Shown here piece by piece: positions 8,964 to 19,415 of a stretch of 21,145 nt of DNA. Position 1 is the stretch's first letter; every line of letters starts with the position of its first letter. The notes beneath the pieces were generated by a model. The model saw only the letters and a program-made list of their open reading frames with translations, was not told the origin of the DNA and did not search any database. A program made the translations under genes and the position numbers. Source of the stretch: Mucidula mucida (taxonomy: Eukaryota > Basidiomycota > Agaricomycetes > Agaricales > Physalacriaceae); NCBI GenBank assembly GCA_015501055.1, contig JADNYV010000585.1, positions 1 through 21,145 on the forward strand, read 5' to 3'.

Positions 8964-11100
8964 ATGTCTGAGCTAAAGGGCAAGAAGCTATACTATGTTA
9001 TCAATGCAGTAGCTGGTCTCGCCATCTTCTTGTGCGTCTGGCGCGTCGCATCCATAGAAAACACTTGCTAACTCTCGCGTTCTAGCTTTGGTTATGACCA
9101 GGGAATGATGGGCGGGGTAAACACTTCCCCAGATTACGTGGAGACTATGGGGTTGGGGTACTCGAAGTATGAAGGAGAATCCGAAGGATATGTTGTAACG
9201 ATCACCCAATCCGCTAGGCAAGGGGGAATCGTCAGCAGTACGCGTTTTCATCGTCGTCTCCTCATTGCACCGGATCTAATGTGCATACCAGTTTACTACC
9301 TCGGGACGCTCATTGGGTGTCTTATCGCTGGGATTACGGGAGACCGACTCGGACGATTGAAGACAATGATGATTGGATGCTTTTGGGTTTTGTTGGGTGC
9401 AGCTTTACAATGCTCATCACAGAACCTCGCTTGGTACGTCTTCCCCGTTATCGATTGAAACGTGTTTTACCATACCCACGTTCATTAGGATGCTTTGTGC
9501 TCGTGTGATCAACGGTATTGGCACTGGGTATCTTAATGCCATCGTCCCCGTATGGAGTGCCGAGGTCGCTACTCATACTTCTCGAGGCGAGTCGCAATTT
9601 CCTAATTCCTACATTGCGTTAGTTTTTTTAACATTATGCCATAGGTGCTTTCATCGCACTGGAGTTTACTCTGAATATCTTTGGTGTCGTAGTCGCGTAC
9701 TGGATTGAATTTGGCCTTGGGTTCGTCGGCGATGGTCGCTCTCAAGTACGGTGGCGGTTCCCAATCGCGTTCCAGATTGTCCCTGTCCTGGGCTTCATGG
9801 TGTGTGCTTTTCTTTCTAAGACGAACGCGCCTCACATATTGCTCTCATTACAAGCTGGCCCTACGCTGGATGCCCGAGTCGCCCCGTTGGCTCGTCAAGG
9901 AAGGTCGACTTGAGGAGGCGCAGTCAGTACTACGTCGGCTACGCTGGGTGGAAAGCAATGAAACGGAGAAGGAATCGGGAACTCATAACACTGCGGACAT
10001 CGAATTCAATTCCATCGTCGACGTGGTAAAGTTGGAAAAGAAACACGCCAAGATGAACAGCTACTGGAATATGTTCTGGGGTATCGGTTCGTCCATTATT
10101 CTCCGACCAGTTTTAGGTGATTGACCTTGACTGGCTACAGGATCCGGAGAGCTCCACATTGCTCGTCGTGTGCAGCTGTCAATTTGGCTCCAGATCATTC
10201 AAGAATGGGTCGGTATTGCTGCTATCACGGTTTACGCGCCTACAATCTTTGCTCAAGCTGGCTATGGCGCTCGCAAGTCTCAATGGCTTTCTGGCCTGAA
10301 TGATGTAACGTACATGCTTGCAACTCTTCTCGCAGTGGTTACTATCGACCGATGGGGACGCCGTGTTGGGCTCTGGTGGGGCGCAGTCGCTCAAGGTATC
10401 GCACTGGTACGTACCTATTTCCGTGGTATTGGCGACTGGGATACTGACAGTCTTCTACTTAGATCCTGGCTGGCGCCTTCTCGCGTCTCATGAAGGACAA
10501 TCCGGACAAGTCTGTGCAATACGGCGGTGCCGCGGCGTTCTTCGTGTTCTTATATACTGCTGTCTTCGGCGCGACGTGGCTTACCATCCCTTGGGTCTAC
10601 CCGACTGAAACCTTCCCCCTCGAGGTCCGTGCTAAGGGTAACGCGTGGGGCGTGGTCGGTTGGAGTATCGGTAACGGTTGGTTGATGATGCTCAACCCTG
10701 TTATGTTCGATGCGATAGGCGAAAAGTACGTTCTTTGTCCTAATGTGGATCAGTTTCGCGGTGCTAAGTATCTCATAGCACCCTCCATATCTTCGGCGCG
10801 ATAAACTTCCTCTCAATCCCTATCGTCTGGGCGTTCTACCCTGAAACTGGCGAGTGTTGCTTCTCTATCATCGTTTTGTGCTAGTGCTGACTTATTGATG
10901 TAGCAAACCGCACGCTCGAGGAGATGGATCTTCTCTTCGCCAGCAACAGTCCGTTCACCTGGGACGAAGAGGCGCATTTCAAGAAGCTCAAAGAAGGGCT
11001 TGCGGCTGGAGGGAAGATGCAAGATATTGCTCAGGGTGAGGGCTTAGAGCGAACGTCCAGCGTCGAGTCTCACAGGAATGACACGAGTGAAAAGTCATGA
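8964..11100 (+). CDS. MFS sugar transporter (hexose/monosaccharide type), 547 aa
   Basis: Twelve-helix plasma-membrane sugar porter of the major facilitator superfamily, probably a proton symporter. Ten exons: 8964-9031, 9086-9237, 9292-9433, 9489-9586, 9645-9799, 9855-10086, 10141-10406, 10463-10725, 10779-10849, 10904-11100; introns are 53-58 bp. Family signatures: FGYDQGMMGGV (24-34), GDRLGR (90-95), the RVINGIGTGYLNAIVPVWSA helix, PESPRWLV (212-219), IWLQIIQEWVGI, DRWGRR (352-357), PTETFPLEVRAKG (418-430) and PETANRT (480-486), followed by LEEMDLLFA. The cytosolic tail is hydrophilic, ending SHRNDTSEKS. Introns 4 (9587-9644) and 8 (10850-10903) need GC donors (G|GCGAGT), since only these give the conserved SRGAFIALEF and YPETANRTL. 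The substrate cannot be fixed from sequence. CreA-like sites upstream fit sugar-responsive control. Confidence 0.95.
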
Positions 11101-11429
11101 TGTATTCTTAATTACGATTGCTATATGATTTAGAACGTTGACGACCGAATGTCTGGAGTGAGTATTCCGATTGTTGATGGTCTTGATCCGGCGACGCGTA
11201 CTGTGTACACCGTAGGTCAATTCCCGTCCGATGCGATCACCCCAGGAATCGTATTCACGAAATACGGAGGCTGTCAGTGAGCTGTACTAAAATTGGCTCA
11301 TCGATGAGAAAGAGCGTGCATTGGCTTGACAGTAGATCCGAGTTGAATACAAACCAATCTAGTATCTACCTCACCTCAAGGAAGGGCATGCCGACAGATT
11401 TCAGGGTCAAAGTCTTTCCTCTTCTAACC
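11101..11429. other. Intergenic spacer before F-box/LRR copy A
   Basis: A frame is open from about 11277 into the first exon of copy A, but comparison with copies B and C places the start at 11430. The pyrimidine tract CTTTCCTCTT at 11414-11423, shared by all three copies, lies just before that ATG. Nothing else is recognised. Confidence 0.4.
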
Positions 11430-13906
11430 ATGACCTACTACGAAAAGATTCCCTGGCAGAGTAAACGGCCTACTCTCTGACCCTTCAATCGAAGTGCACT
11501 GACTTGATGTGTTGCAGGTCTCGCCGAGCATGTTGACTTTGACGGCTCAGTCGGCTTCAAAGTGCGCCTAGATTCAAAGGTTGACAGCAGAAAGCAGGCT
11601 TTCGCGCACTTCGCGCGCGCGCTCGCTTCCACTATAGTTGAAGCTTCTGAAGAACAGTTATCTCGCTTGCCAAAGCCCAATGCGTCGCGAGATGCATGGA
11701 AAAATGTCGGAGTACAAGACAATGCGCTGTTTCCGGTCGATCTCGTGGATGCCTTCAACCACTGCAACGCCGACAATATAAAATTTCTTCAGCGGCAGTA
11801 TTGGGAGGATGCCCACCTCAACGATGATGCTCAATTCATCCTGATGGTTCTCGCAAGGACAAATACATTTCCTCATCTCGCGTCGCTCTTGCTCAACATC
11901 CGAGAGAGAGGATGCGGCGGCTTCTACAAATCCGTACTTCTCGTGAGGTTTTTTTCCGGTCTTCTCTTTGTGCCCTTATATTTCCTGTCAGATGAATATG
12001 AGAATGGACCAGGCTTACGCTCTTTCACCTTTATCACCATGAGCTATTACCTCTTGTTGAATATAATCCTTGCCCTGGATGCTGGTGCATCTTTTCATAG
12101 GGGAACAAGCAGAACGTCGGTCTTCCACTCCTACTTTCAGAGCGATCAATCCCTTAGTATCCTGTCTTCCCGTAGCAACCAAGATCCCCATACTGCGTTT
12201 TGGTATTCAGCATCTTGTGCATACCAAACCGCTGATCTTCGAGCAGCGTACAATCTCCACTGTTTCCGCTTGCTTGTCGCTTCATACGCTATCCTGAAGG
12301 AGGCGACGCTTAGAGATGTAGCACTCGGGATTGACCCGTACAAGAAGTCGTCGTATGCAGGGGAAGCAACTGCGTTCGACAAGGGCATCCTTGTTGACGT
12401 TATCTGCCGGGCGCTGAAGCGCATAAGCCCCGCTTTCTCTGACTTGGAGCCGTCGTTGGCGCGAGATCCACCGTTAACACTTCCTCACGATTCATCCACA
12501 TCGAACATCGAGCATCAGCCCCAGCCGCGGCAGTCACGTTTTGTGGGGTTGCCGATCGAGATTCATCAATACATCTACTATTTCCTTCCCAAAAGCCTAC
12601 AAAGTCTTGTCAGTCTTGCTGCGACGTGTATCCGCTTGCGAGAAATATGCACTCCGCTTATCTATGTTGAACCATTTCCCGTGCATAGTAAGCATGATCC
12701 CAATCTCGGAGCACGATCAGCTGCACTGGTCAAGGTGCTCTCATACGCCCCGCATTTGGCCTCGCACATTCGTCGGCTTAGCGTCCGCATTGGAGGCGTC
12801 GAAGGAAACGGCTGCCACAGTGGTTTCTATGAATTCCCACCTCTGCACTTGTGTCTGGCGGACTCGCTTACGCACCTCGTGGAACTACATTTGTATGCGC
12901 CCTGCCCATGCGAAGACTGCAACTCCGAGGTGGAAGAAAACAAAAACTTGGAAGGTGGTTGTGATTTCAGAACCCTGGACGCCATAGCGGCTATTACGCG
13001 TCGCTGGCCCAACCTCTCATCGCTGTCGCTGTTCGACCCCGGGGTCCCTATGAGTCATCCAGATAGATCTCCGCCACCTGGGGACACACCAGCCATGTCG
13101 ATCCCTCAAAATCTAGCGAAACTCACTATAGTTCCAGATCCATATGGTGTGCCACTTATACCATGGACAACTCAACAGGCATTGATGAGGGCTTCGTCAC
13201 AAACTCTTCGCCATCTGGGTCTGTACCTCAAGCCTACAATGATGCATGATCTTCCCATTTTCCCCAATCTCGAAAGACTGTCCCTTACTACGCACATCCC
13301 AATCGGAGACATCCGTTTAGTGTTACGAAAATCCTTCTCCTCTGTTCGCTTTCTCTCCCTCGACAGTAGCCACCATTTGGCGAACTCTCCCGGTGTCACT
13401 TTGGACTTGTCGGGTATATTCGATGACCTGGAACACCTACGTGTTAGCACGCATATGGTCTCGCACTACATGATACCTCCGTCGGTGGTGACTGTTGACA
13501 TATGTACCTCTAATAAGGCCCGTCCGTCAATCTCTGTCGCTGGTTCGCCTTGTTTGACAGCTCTGTGCTTCTCGGCGAACTATACCGCTCTCGAAGCGTT
13601 TCTGAACTCGCCAGAGAATCCTTCAGACGCTTTTCAGACCATGCGCTCTCTTCAGGCACATGTCGACATCAAGGTGCATGAACTGGTCAGTGCTCTCATT
13701 CCAACTTCAAGTCTGTTTCTTTGATCACAATTTTCCAGCCTCGACTTGGAGAAATCATCGCCACACGGCTCCCCAGACTCGAAGTCCTCATTTTCTCTGT
13801 TATTACTGAGTTCTGCTACCGTCCTAGACGCGAAGACTACCCAATGGATGACGGCCTCGACGACGCAGAAGGCGGCAGCTGTGGCCCTTTTCGAGAGCTG
13901 CCCTGA
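11430..13906 (+). CDS. F-box/leucine-rich-repeat protein, paralogue copy A (788 aa as modelled)
   Basis: Putative SCF ubiquitin-ligase adaptor of a fungal family. Exons 11430-11460, 11518-13685 and 13739-13906; introns 57 bp and 53 bp (GT-AG). The first intron sits at the same place in copies B and C (KIPW... then HVDFDGS). About 350 N-terminal residues have no fold I recognise and include hydrophobic stretches near residues 145-205 (LLVRFFSGLLFVPLYFL; YYLLLNIILALDAG). The F-box is near 351-395 (RFVGLPIEIHQYIYYFLP, LVSLAATCIRLREICTPLIY). Degenerate LRR-like repeats follow to about 720 (RRWPNLSSLSL, FPNLERLSL, SSVRFLSLD). The third exon reads PRLGEIIATRLPRLEVLIF, then turns unconvincing and stops at 13906. 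A neighbouring frame reads ALFESCPELNMISFDG to 13982, so a one-base frameshift near 13800-13845 is likely. Confidence 0.82.
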
Positions 13907-13929
13907 ATTGAATATGATTTCGTTCGATG

Positions 13930-14625
13930 GTATACTTATTCTCGAGAAAGAGATACTGAACGGAAGAGAAGGATCGTTGTAAGAGGGGACGGATGTCTAG
14001 CACCAACAAGTCCGTATGAAGTTGGGGAAAATGGGGAGACCTTTTATTGTATTCTGACCAACCTGCAGAAGAAGATGACAAAGAGTCTGGGACGAGGCCT
14101 TCATCAACGCCATTACGGTACAAGTAAAGAAACATTTATGATCTATCAAAGCCAGTTTTGATGCGGGGATGGACAATGTTGGCATTGGATCAGGAATAGC
14201 GGGTGCATGACTCTGTCCACCCCCTCAAAGTGCCACAGCCGAAGTGATGAAAAGGTTGGGCCAGCGACACGTGACTCAGATGACACGTAAATACTATTTA
14301 AAATACTATTAAAATACTTCAGCTGATGAATGTTCACGTTGCTGTACACCGGAACGTTTATGGCGTCCAAGCATTCGACCGGGAAAAGCGCATCCGACCT
14401 CTCTCCATGCTTAGGCTTTGGCAAGCGAGATAGTTGTTCTTCAGCTATATAAGAGGCAAGCGCGCGAAGCCCGAAAGCCTGCTTTCTGCCGTCAACTTTG
14501 GAATCCAGGCGCAGTTGAGCCTTCAAAGTCAATATGCTCGGTGAGAGCTGAAAGACCTAATATCAGAAAACTGTGATTGAAGTGCCAGAAAGAGGATTCC
14601 CAATGCCACCATGGGGAGAGGTCAT
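13930..14625 (-). pseudogene. Inverted, deleted F-box/LRR pseudogene, copy C
   Basis: This remnant is related to copy A but on the opposite strand. The ATG at 14625 starts MTSPH, as in copy B, behind the same pyrimidine tract. After a diverged first intron comes a phase-matched LTEHIDFEG, then a small deletion, then RLDSKVDGRKQAF, EEQLSRLPKPK and SDALFPVECLDA. Most of the N-terminal domain and the whole F-box are missing. Homology resumes as RVAGPTFSSLRL (a shifted version of RRWPNLSSLSL), then in other frames ALMKASSQTLCHLLLQ, KGLPIFPNF and RSFSSVQYLFLEN. At least three frame changes and a large deletion rule out a working gene. It meets copy A tail to tail near 13930-13950; that boundary is approximate. 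Confidence 0.8.
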
Positions 14626-15687
14626 GAATGCAAGAGGAAAGAGTCTCTCACAGTTTGGGCCTACTTTCCCACCGTTTTACGTCTAGTCAAGCCACTGAAC
14701 GATGTACGGCCCAGCATATGTATTTGGAGCGAGTCGGATCTGTACGGCGGCAGTTGATGAATTTTTATGGAGATGTTGACGCGGCGCCTGCATGATCGCT
14801 CTTGCGGCTTTCTCCATCAACAGACCTCACGACTTCCCCTCCGGAATGTGAACGCAGACCGTACGAAAAAGCCTCGCGCTCATGCATCATGATATCGCGC
14901 TCCCATGACTAGCGGCGAGTTGACATTGGGGGTTTATTCAAAGTCCACGCGATTGCTTTAGTCTGCTGTATAATCCTTCGTGGCTCCAGGAAGTCCGTGT
15001 GAACTATAATATGTCTTCGCTTCGTTCGAGGCAGAATGAGTCTACAATTGTCTTGCGCCAGAATTTCGGTAAGCCTCCTCGCAGCAACATCCCATGTTCA
15101 ATGTCCGTCTTGATACCCATGTTGTATTTCTGGACACTCCTTTGTTTTAGACGACCATTCATCAAGAGTTCCTCGGAACTTTTCTGTCAACCCAATGCTA
15201 AGGATAGAATGCATTATCTGTTCGTGGTTACCTGCGGACGGAACTTTCCTTGGCTGTAATTGTAGGGGCGCACGTCTACATACACGAAAAGGCACTTGCT
15301 TCTCTTGGCCGGTGTCCATTCAATCACATTCATACGGATTACATGCGTAGGGATGTCGTGTTGATGCCTACCTCAGTCCTGCTGAGTAGAACCACCTTGC
15401 GTGAAGGGGCGCTGCGTATGTCTATTAGATCCACGATCCAAGATCCGCCTTCCCCAAACCTCTGAACGGGCCTCCTAATGTAGATGTCACATTGGCGCGT
15501 CGACGCCCCTTGTTCGCCCTGTATATGTGTCTTGGTACTCTTGTGGGGTGCAAAGAATTGAGTCGCCTCAGCCAGAGAGAGTTGCTGGGCACAAAACGGA
15601 GGCGGTGTGAAAACGGAATGGCTTGAGTGGCGGCGGTGGCAATGGCATTTGATTACGCGTCGGCCGTTGGTCATATGGAATGACGCA
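14626..15687. other. Intergenic region between copy C and the acyl-CoA synthetase
   Basis: It contains the conserved pyrimidine tract of copy C (14632-14641, minus strand) and the upstream region of the acyl-CoA synthetase gene. Open frames at 14999-15259, 15250-15465 and 15339-15674 have no recognisable domain, no supported splicing and no relation to the neighbouring families. Confidence 0.4.
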
Positions 15688-15693
15688 TATAAG
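15688..15693 (+). promoter_or_regulatory. TATA box of the acyl-CoA synthetase gene
   Basis: TATAAG, in the context GCATATAAGTGG, lies 68-73 bp upstream of the ATG at 15761. Position and sequence suit a core promoter. The start itself has a good context (CCACCATGCC). Confidence 0.5.
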
Positions 15694-15760
15694 TGGACGA
15701 CTGGGGAAAGAGGGTTAGGGTCTGTCCTGCGCAGACCATTTTTGACCTGTTACCACCACC

Positions 15761-18085
15761 ATGCCGTTGCACACCGAAAAACCGGGCTACTTTGGTAAAG
15801 GCTCCGTCGAGGTCGCGCCCCCTGCCCGCGACGGCGAGGGCGGTGTGCGTCGCCTTGCCATTACAGCCGACAAGCTGGTCACGCAGCCATTCGAGGGTCT
15901 TGACGTGATACCGGACGTCCTGGACTACGCTGCCCGCACGTACGGCTCCAGAAATGCCGTGGGATGGCGCAATATCGTCGACGTTATTACCGAGGAGAAG
16001 GACGTCAAGAAGATGGTCGACGGCAAGGAGGTAACAGAGAAGAAGAAGTGGAAGTACTTTCAGCTGAGCGGGTACCAATGGCTGTCGTACATCGAGTTCA
16101 AGGAGACCGTCTCGCAGCTTGGCCGCGGTTTGATTGACTTGGGTGTTGCTTCTGGCGATATATTCAATGTCTACTCTCAGACAAGGTATGCTGTTGTTCC
16201 CCTTGCTGGATGTCGCTTAACATGGGCTACAGCGCGAACTGGCAGCTTATGGCAAATGCCTGCGGTCTGATTGGAACGACCATTGCGACCGCCTATGATA
16301 CCCTCGGCGAGGAGGGGCTTGCCCACTCTCTGAACGAACCGGAATGTGTCGGTCTCTTCACAAATGCCGAACTCCTCCCCACTCTTTACAGCGTCCTCAA
16401 GAAGACGCCCACGATTAAATACATCATCTACGACGGCGACAAATCCCCAAAACTCTCCGATGACCTCCACGCTGTCCGCGACTCCATCCGCGTATTGCAC
16501 GTCGATGAGCTCATCGAGAAGGGCAAGAGTCTTTCCACCGACCTTCTAATCGACCGTCGTCCCAAACCCGATACCGTAGCGTGTATCATGTACACCAGCG
16601 GTAGCACCGGTCCTCCAAAGGGCGTCGTTCTCACCCATAGTAACCTCGTTGCCTCGATCGGCGCTGTCTACGTGCTTCTAGGTCACCATCTGACCCAGGA
16701 TGACACCTACATTGCCTATCTCCCCCTCGCCCATGTGCTCGAGTACATTGTCGAACTCTCCATGTTGTTTGCCGGTGTCTCCTCTGGTTACGGTCGCGTG
16801 AAGACACTCACAGACGCCTCTGTTCGCAATTGCAAAGGGGACATTGCTGAACTGCGCCCTAGTATCATGGTCGGTGTCCCTGCGGTTTGGGAGATGATCC
16901 GCAAAGGAATCCTCGCAAAGATTGCTGCCGGTGGAGCCATCCGCAAGAGTGTCTTTAACGGTTCGATGACGCTCAAGAGGAACAAGGTGCCCGTGCTTGC
17001 ACAGGTTGCCGATAGCGTCGTGTTGAGCAACGTTCGTGCCGCTACGGGTGGACGACTCCGCGTTGGCCTCGCCGGTGGAGCAGCCATCAGCCGTGAAACA
17101 CAGGAATTCTTGAACGTCGCGTTGTTCAACCTCTTACAGGGTAAGGTCTCTATCCTTTTCAGATTGACACGCGCTGATAGTGGTGCTGCAGGCTACGGCA
17201 TGACTGAATCGTGTGGAATGTGCGCCGTGTTACCGCCGGAAGTGTTTCGTTATGGGGCAGTCGGTTTACCCATGCCTTCGATCGAGATCAAGCTCTTGGA
17301 CGTACCGGATGCTGGCTACACGTCGAAGAATAACCCACCGCAGGGTGAGGTTTGTATTCGGGGACCGTCAGTCACGAAGGGTTACTACAAACGCCCAGAC
17401 TTGAACGAAGATCCCACGATCTTTACAGAGGACGGCTGGATGCGCACAGGTGATGTCGGACAGTGGAACACGGACGGCACGCTTACCTTGGTCGACCGGT
17501 GTGCTATTTCTGACTATTGGGCCTGGAACGTTCTGACATGTAGTTAGCATCAAGAATCTCGTCAAGCTTGCCGGAGGAGAGGTAAGCGAATCGTTATCTA
17601 TGCCGTCTGCTCGTCAAACTGATTGAAACGTTAGTATATTGCTCTCGAGCGTCTGGAATCGATATACAAATCGTGCAACCTCATCAATAACATGTGTGTA
17701 TACGCCACCGCAGACGCAAAGCAGCCTATGGCCATCATTATCCCCCACGAAGCACATTTACGACACTACCTCGAGTCCGTGTCAGGCGTCGACGCCAAAG
17801 CTGGTCTGGCTTCGCTCTGCCACACGAAGAAGGTGCAAGAGTTGGTGCTGAAGGAGTGCAACGCCCTCGGAAAGAAGAACGGATTCAAGACGATGGAGCT
17901 TCTACAGGCGGTCGTGCTCACACCGGACGAGTGGACTCCGGAGAGTGGGCTTGTAACGGCAGCGCAGAAGATTCAGAGGAACGCGATTGCGAAGAAGTTT
18001 GATAAGGAGATCAAGGTTAGTGCATGCCCGCTTGGAATTTCTTCTTTGCTCATCTCGCATTGTACAGGATGTCTACAAGCAATAA
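15761..18085 (+). CDS. FAA1: Long-chain fatty acid-CoA ligase, Faa1/Faa4 type (690 aa)
   Basis: Activates long-chain fatty acids to acyl-CoA via an acyl-adenylate, feeding lipid synthesis, beta-oxidation and fatty-acid uptake. Six exons: 15761-16185, 16233-17140, 17192-17498, 17548-17581, 17635-18015, 18068-18085; introns 47-53 bp, all GT-AG. ANL-superfamily motifs: YTSGSTGPPKGVVLTH (262-277), GYGMTESCG (445-453), TGDVGQW (530-536), and VDRIKNLVKLAGGEYIALE (545-563), the fatty-acyl-CoA-synthetase signature with the hinge and catalytic Lys region. The length matches yeast Faa1/Faa4 (about 695-700). The C-terminus DVYKQ is not a peroxisomal SKL signal, so a cytosolic, ER or lipid-droplet location is more likely. 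Exon 6 encodes only five residues, but they fit the family's end. Intron 2 is 51 bp, a multiple of three, and has no stop. It is flanked by F-box/LRR copies with no evident functional link. Confidence 0.95.
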
Positions 18086-19399
18086 TAGATGTCTTGCTGC
18101 TTTCTCGGTTCCTTGCTCTAGCATTTATGATTTCGGTTTCTTCTGTCGCTGTCTGTTTGTTTATTATTAGGTTGTACAATATATGTTTTGACATGGACCG
18201 TACAATTTGGAGCCATCGTTGTCGTTGATGAAACATCGCTACGAGCGCATTATCTATGTGGGAAGTCGTAATGATTGGTGCTGAAGATCTGGGTGAGGAC
18301 TGCCTTGTTCCGTTATACACCCCATCTTTGTCCTACGACCACACACAACAGATGTGTGCGGTTTGAAGAACAACGGGGTTACCGGCATCTTTTCCCGGAC
18401 AGGTGTAAGAGGACTGCGACGGGTACTCAGACTCGGCAGACGCGAACCAGATAGACTGCCTGCGATACACCATCAAAGCGAGCATCTGAGCACGAGCATC
18501 TGCAGCGGAATAGGCGCTGACAATGGGAATGGTCTATTCTCGCGCATATCATAACACAATCTTCTACTTTGCGCCGAGTACGTGCTACGTGATGTCCATG
18601 CTCGCTCTGTCAGTGTTTCAGATTATTATTCTCCCCCAAGTTTATCGTTGAACTTTGATGCCTAGCCTCAACACTCGCGGAGCTCGGTTCAGTTCAAGAC
18701 TATCCTTACTGCCAGCACCCAATCAGGTGCTAGGGGATATCCAATACCACAGGATGTAGGTGGCGTTATCAAGGGCTGACAGCTTCGTGTGTAGGTGGCC
18801 ACACTCCAGGATGATGGTGTTACACCAATGACATTCATGCAGCCAGGCGTACTGTTCTGTGTAAATCGTTGTCTGGGGTTCGTCCAAAACGAACAAGGGC
18901 GTGATAGAAACTTGGGAGTGCAAGCAGAAGTTGCTTCTTAAGTTTGAATACCGCGGCACGCCGTGAAGATATCTGGTTTTACTTTATACAGCTGGATTTT
19001 TGGCCCACGGTATTGCAGGTGCTGAATGGCCGTGAAATTACAATTGAATCGGATGGAAGGCGATATGCACCTGTCGTGTGGGGCATTGCTCAAGTGCATT
19101 AACAGTGAGCTCTGTTAAGGGAAGTGTGCATCATGGAGTCACGCCGTTTCCACGTCCAAACAGACTGCGCACGTTCCCAGGACCCGTCTTTTCAGTGTAG
19201 AGCTCCTGCGGTTACGACTCGTAAGTGAAGTATCAACATAAGCGTTGAACAAGATGGACGAAATGGATACGGCGTCTGATCAACGGAGCGCTCAAGCGCA
19301 ACGAACGGAGTCACTGCATATTGAAGGGAATCTTCGAGAAGGCTTGTGTCCCATGACCGTGGTGAACGGTTAGGCGGTCAGAGTTTTGTGTGAGAATCG
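18086..19399. other. 1.3-kb intergenic region, nothing recognised
   Basis: It lies between the acyl-CoA synthetase and F-box/LRR copy B. Open frames are short and featureless. A small tandem repeat, CGAGCATCTG at 18479-18488 and 18493-18502, is the only structure seen. I could not align this region with the upstream regions of copies A or C beyond the last few tens of bases. Confidence 0.4.
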
Positions 19400-19409
19400 C
19401 TTTCCTCTT
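19400..19409 (+). promoter_or_regulatory. Shared pyrimidine tract CTTTCCTCTT before the F-box/LRR starts
   Basis: The identical 10-mer lies six or seven bases before the initiating ATG in copy A (11414-11423), copy B (19400-19409) and copy C (14641-14632, minus strand). It may be a transcription-start pyrimidine tract or a retained part of the duplicated 5' UTR. Confidence 0.5.
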
Positions 19410-19415
19410 GTGACC

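Noticed and set aside
15339..15674. Minus-strand open frame of 111 codons upstream of the acyl-CoA synthetase
   Set aside because: It has no domain or splice pattern and lies over the likely promoter of the plus-strand gene.
4283..18085. Transporter, polyol dehydrogenase and acyl-CoA synthetase as a metabolic gene cluster
   Set aside because: They are separated by unrelated genes, lie on both strands and share no regulatory motif; nothing in the sequence links them.
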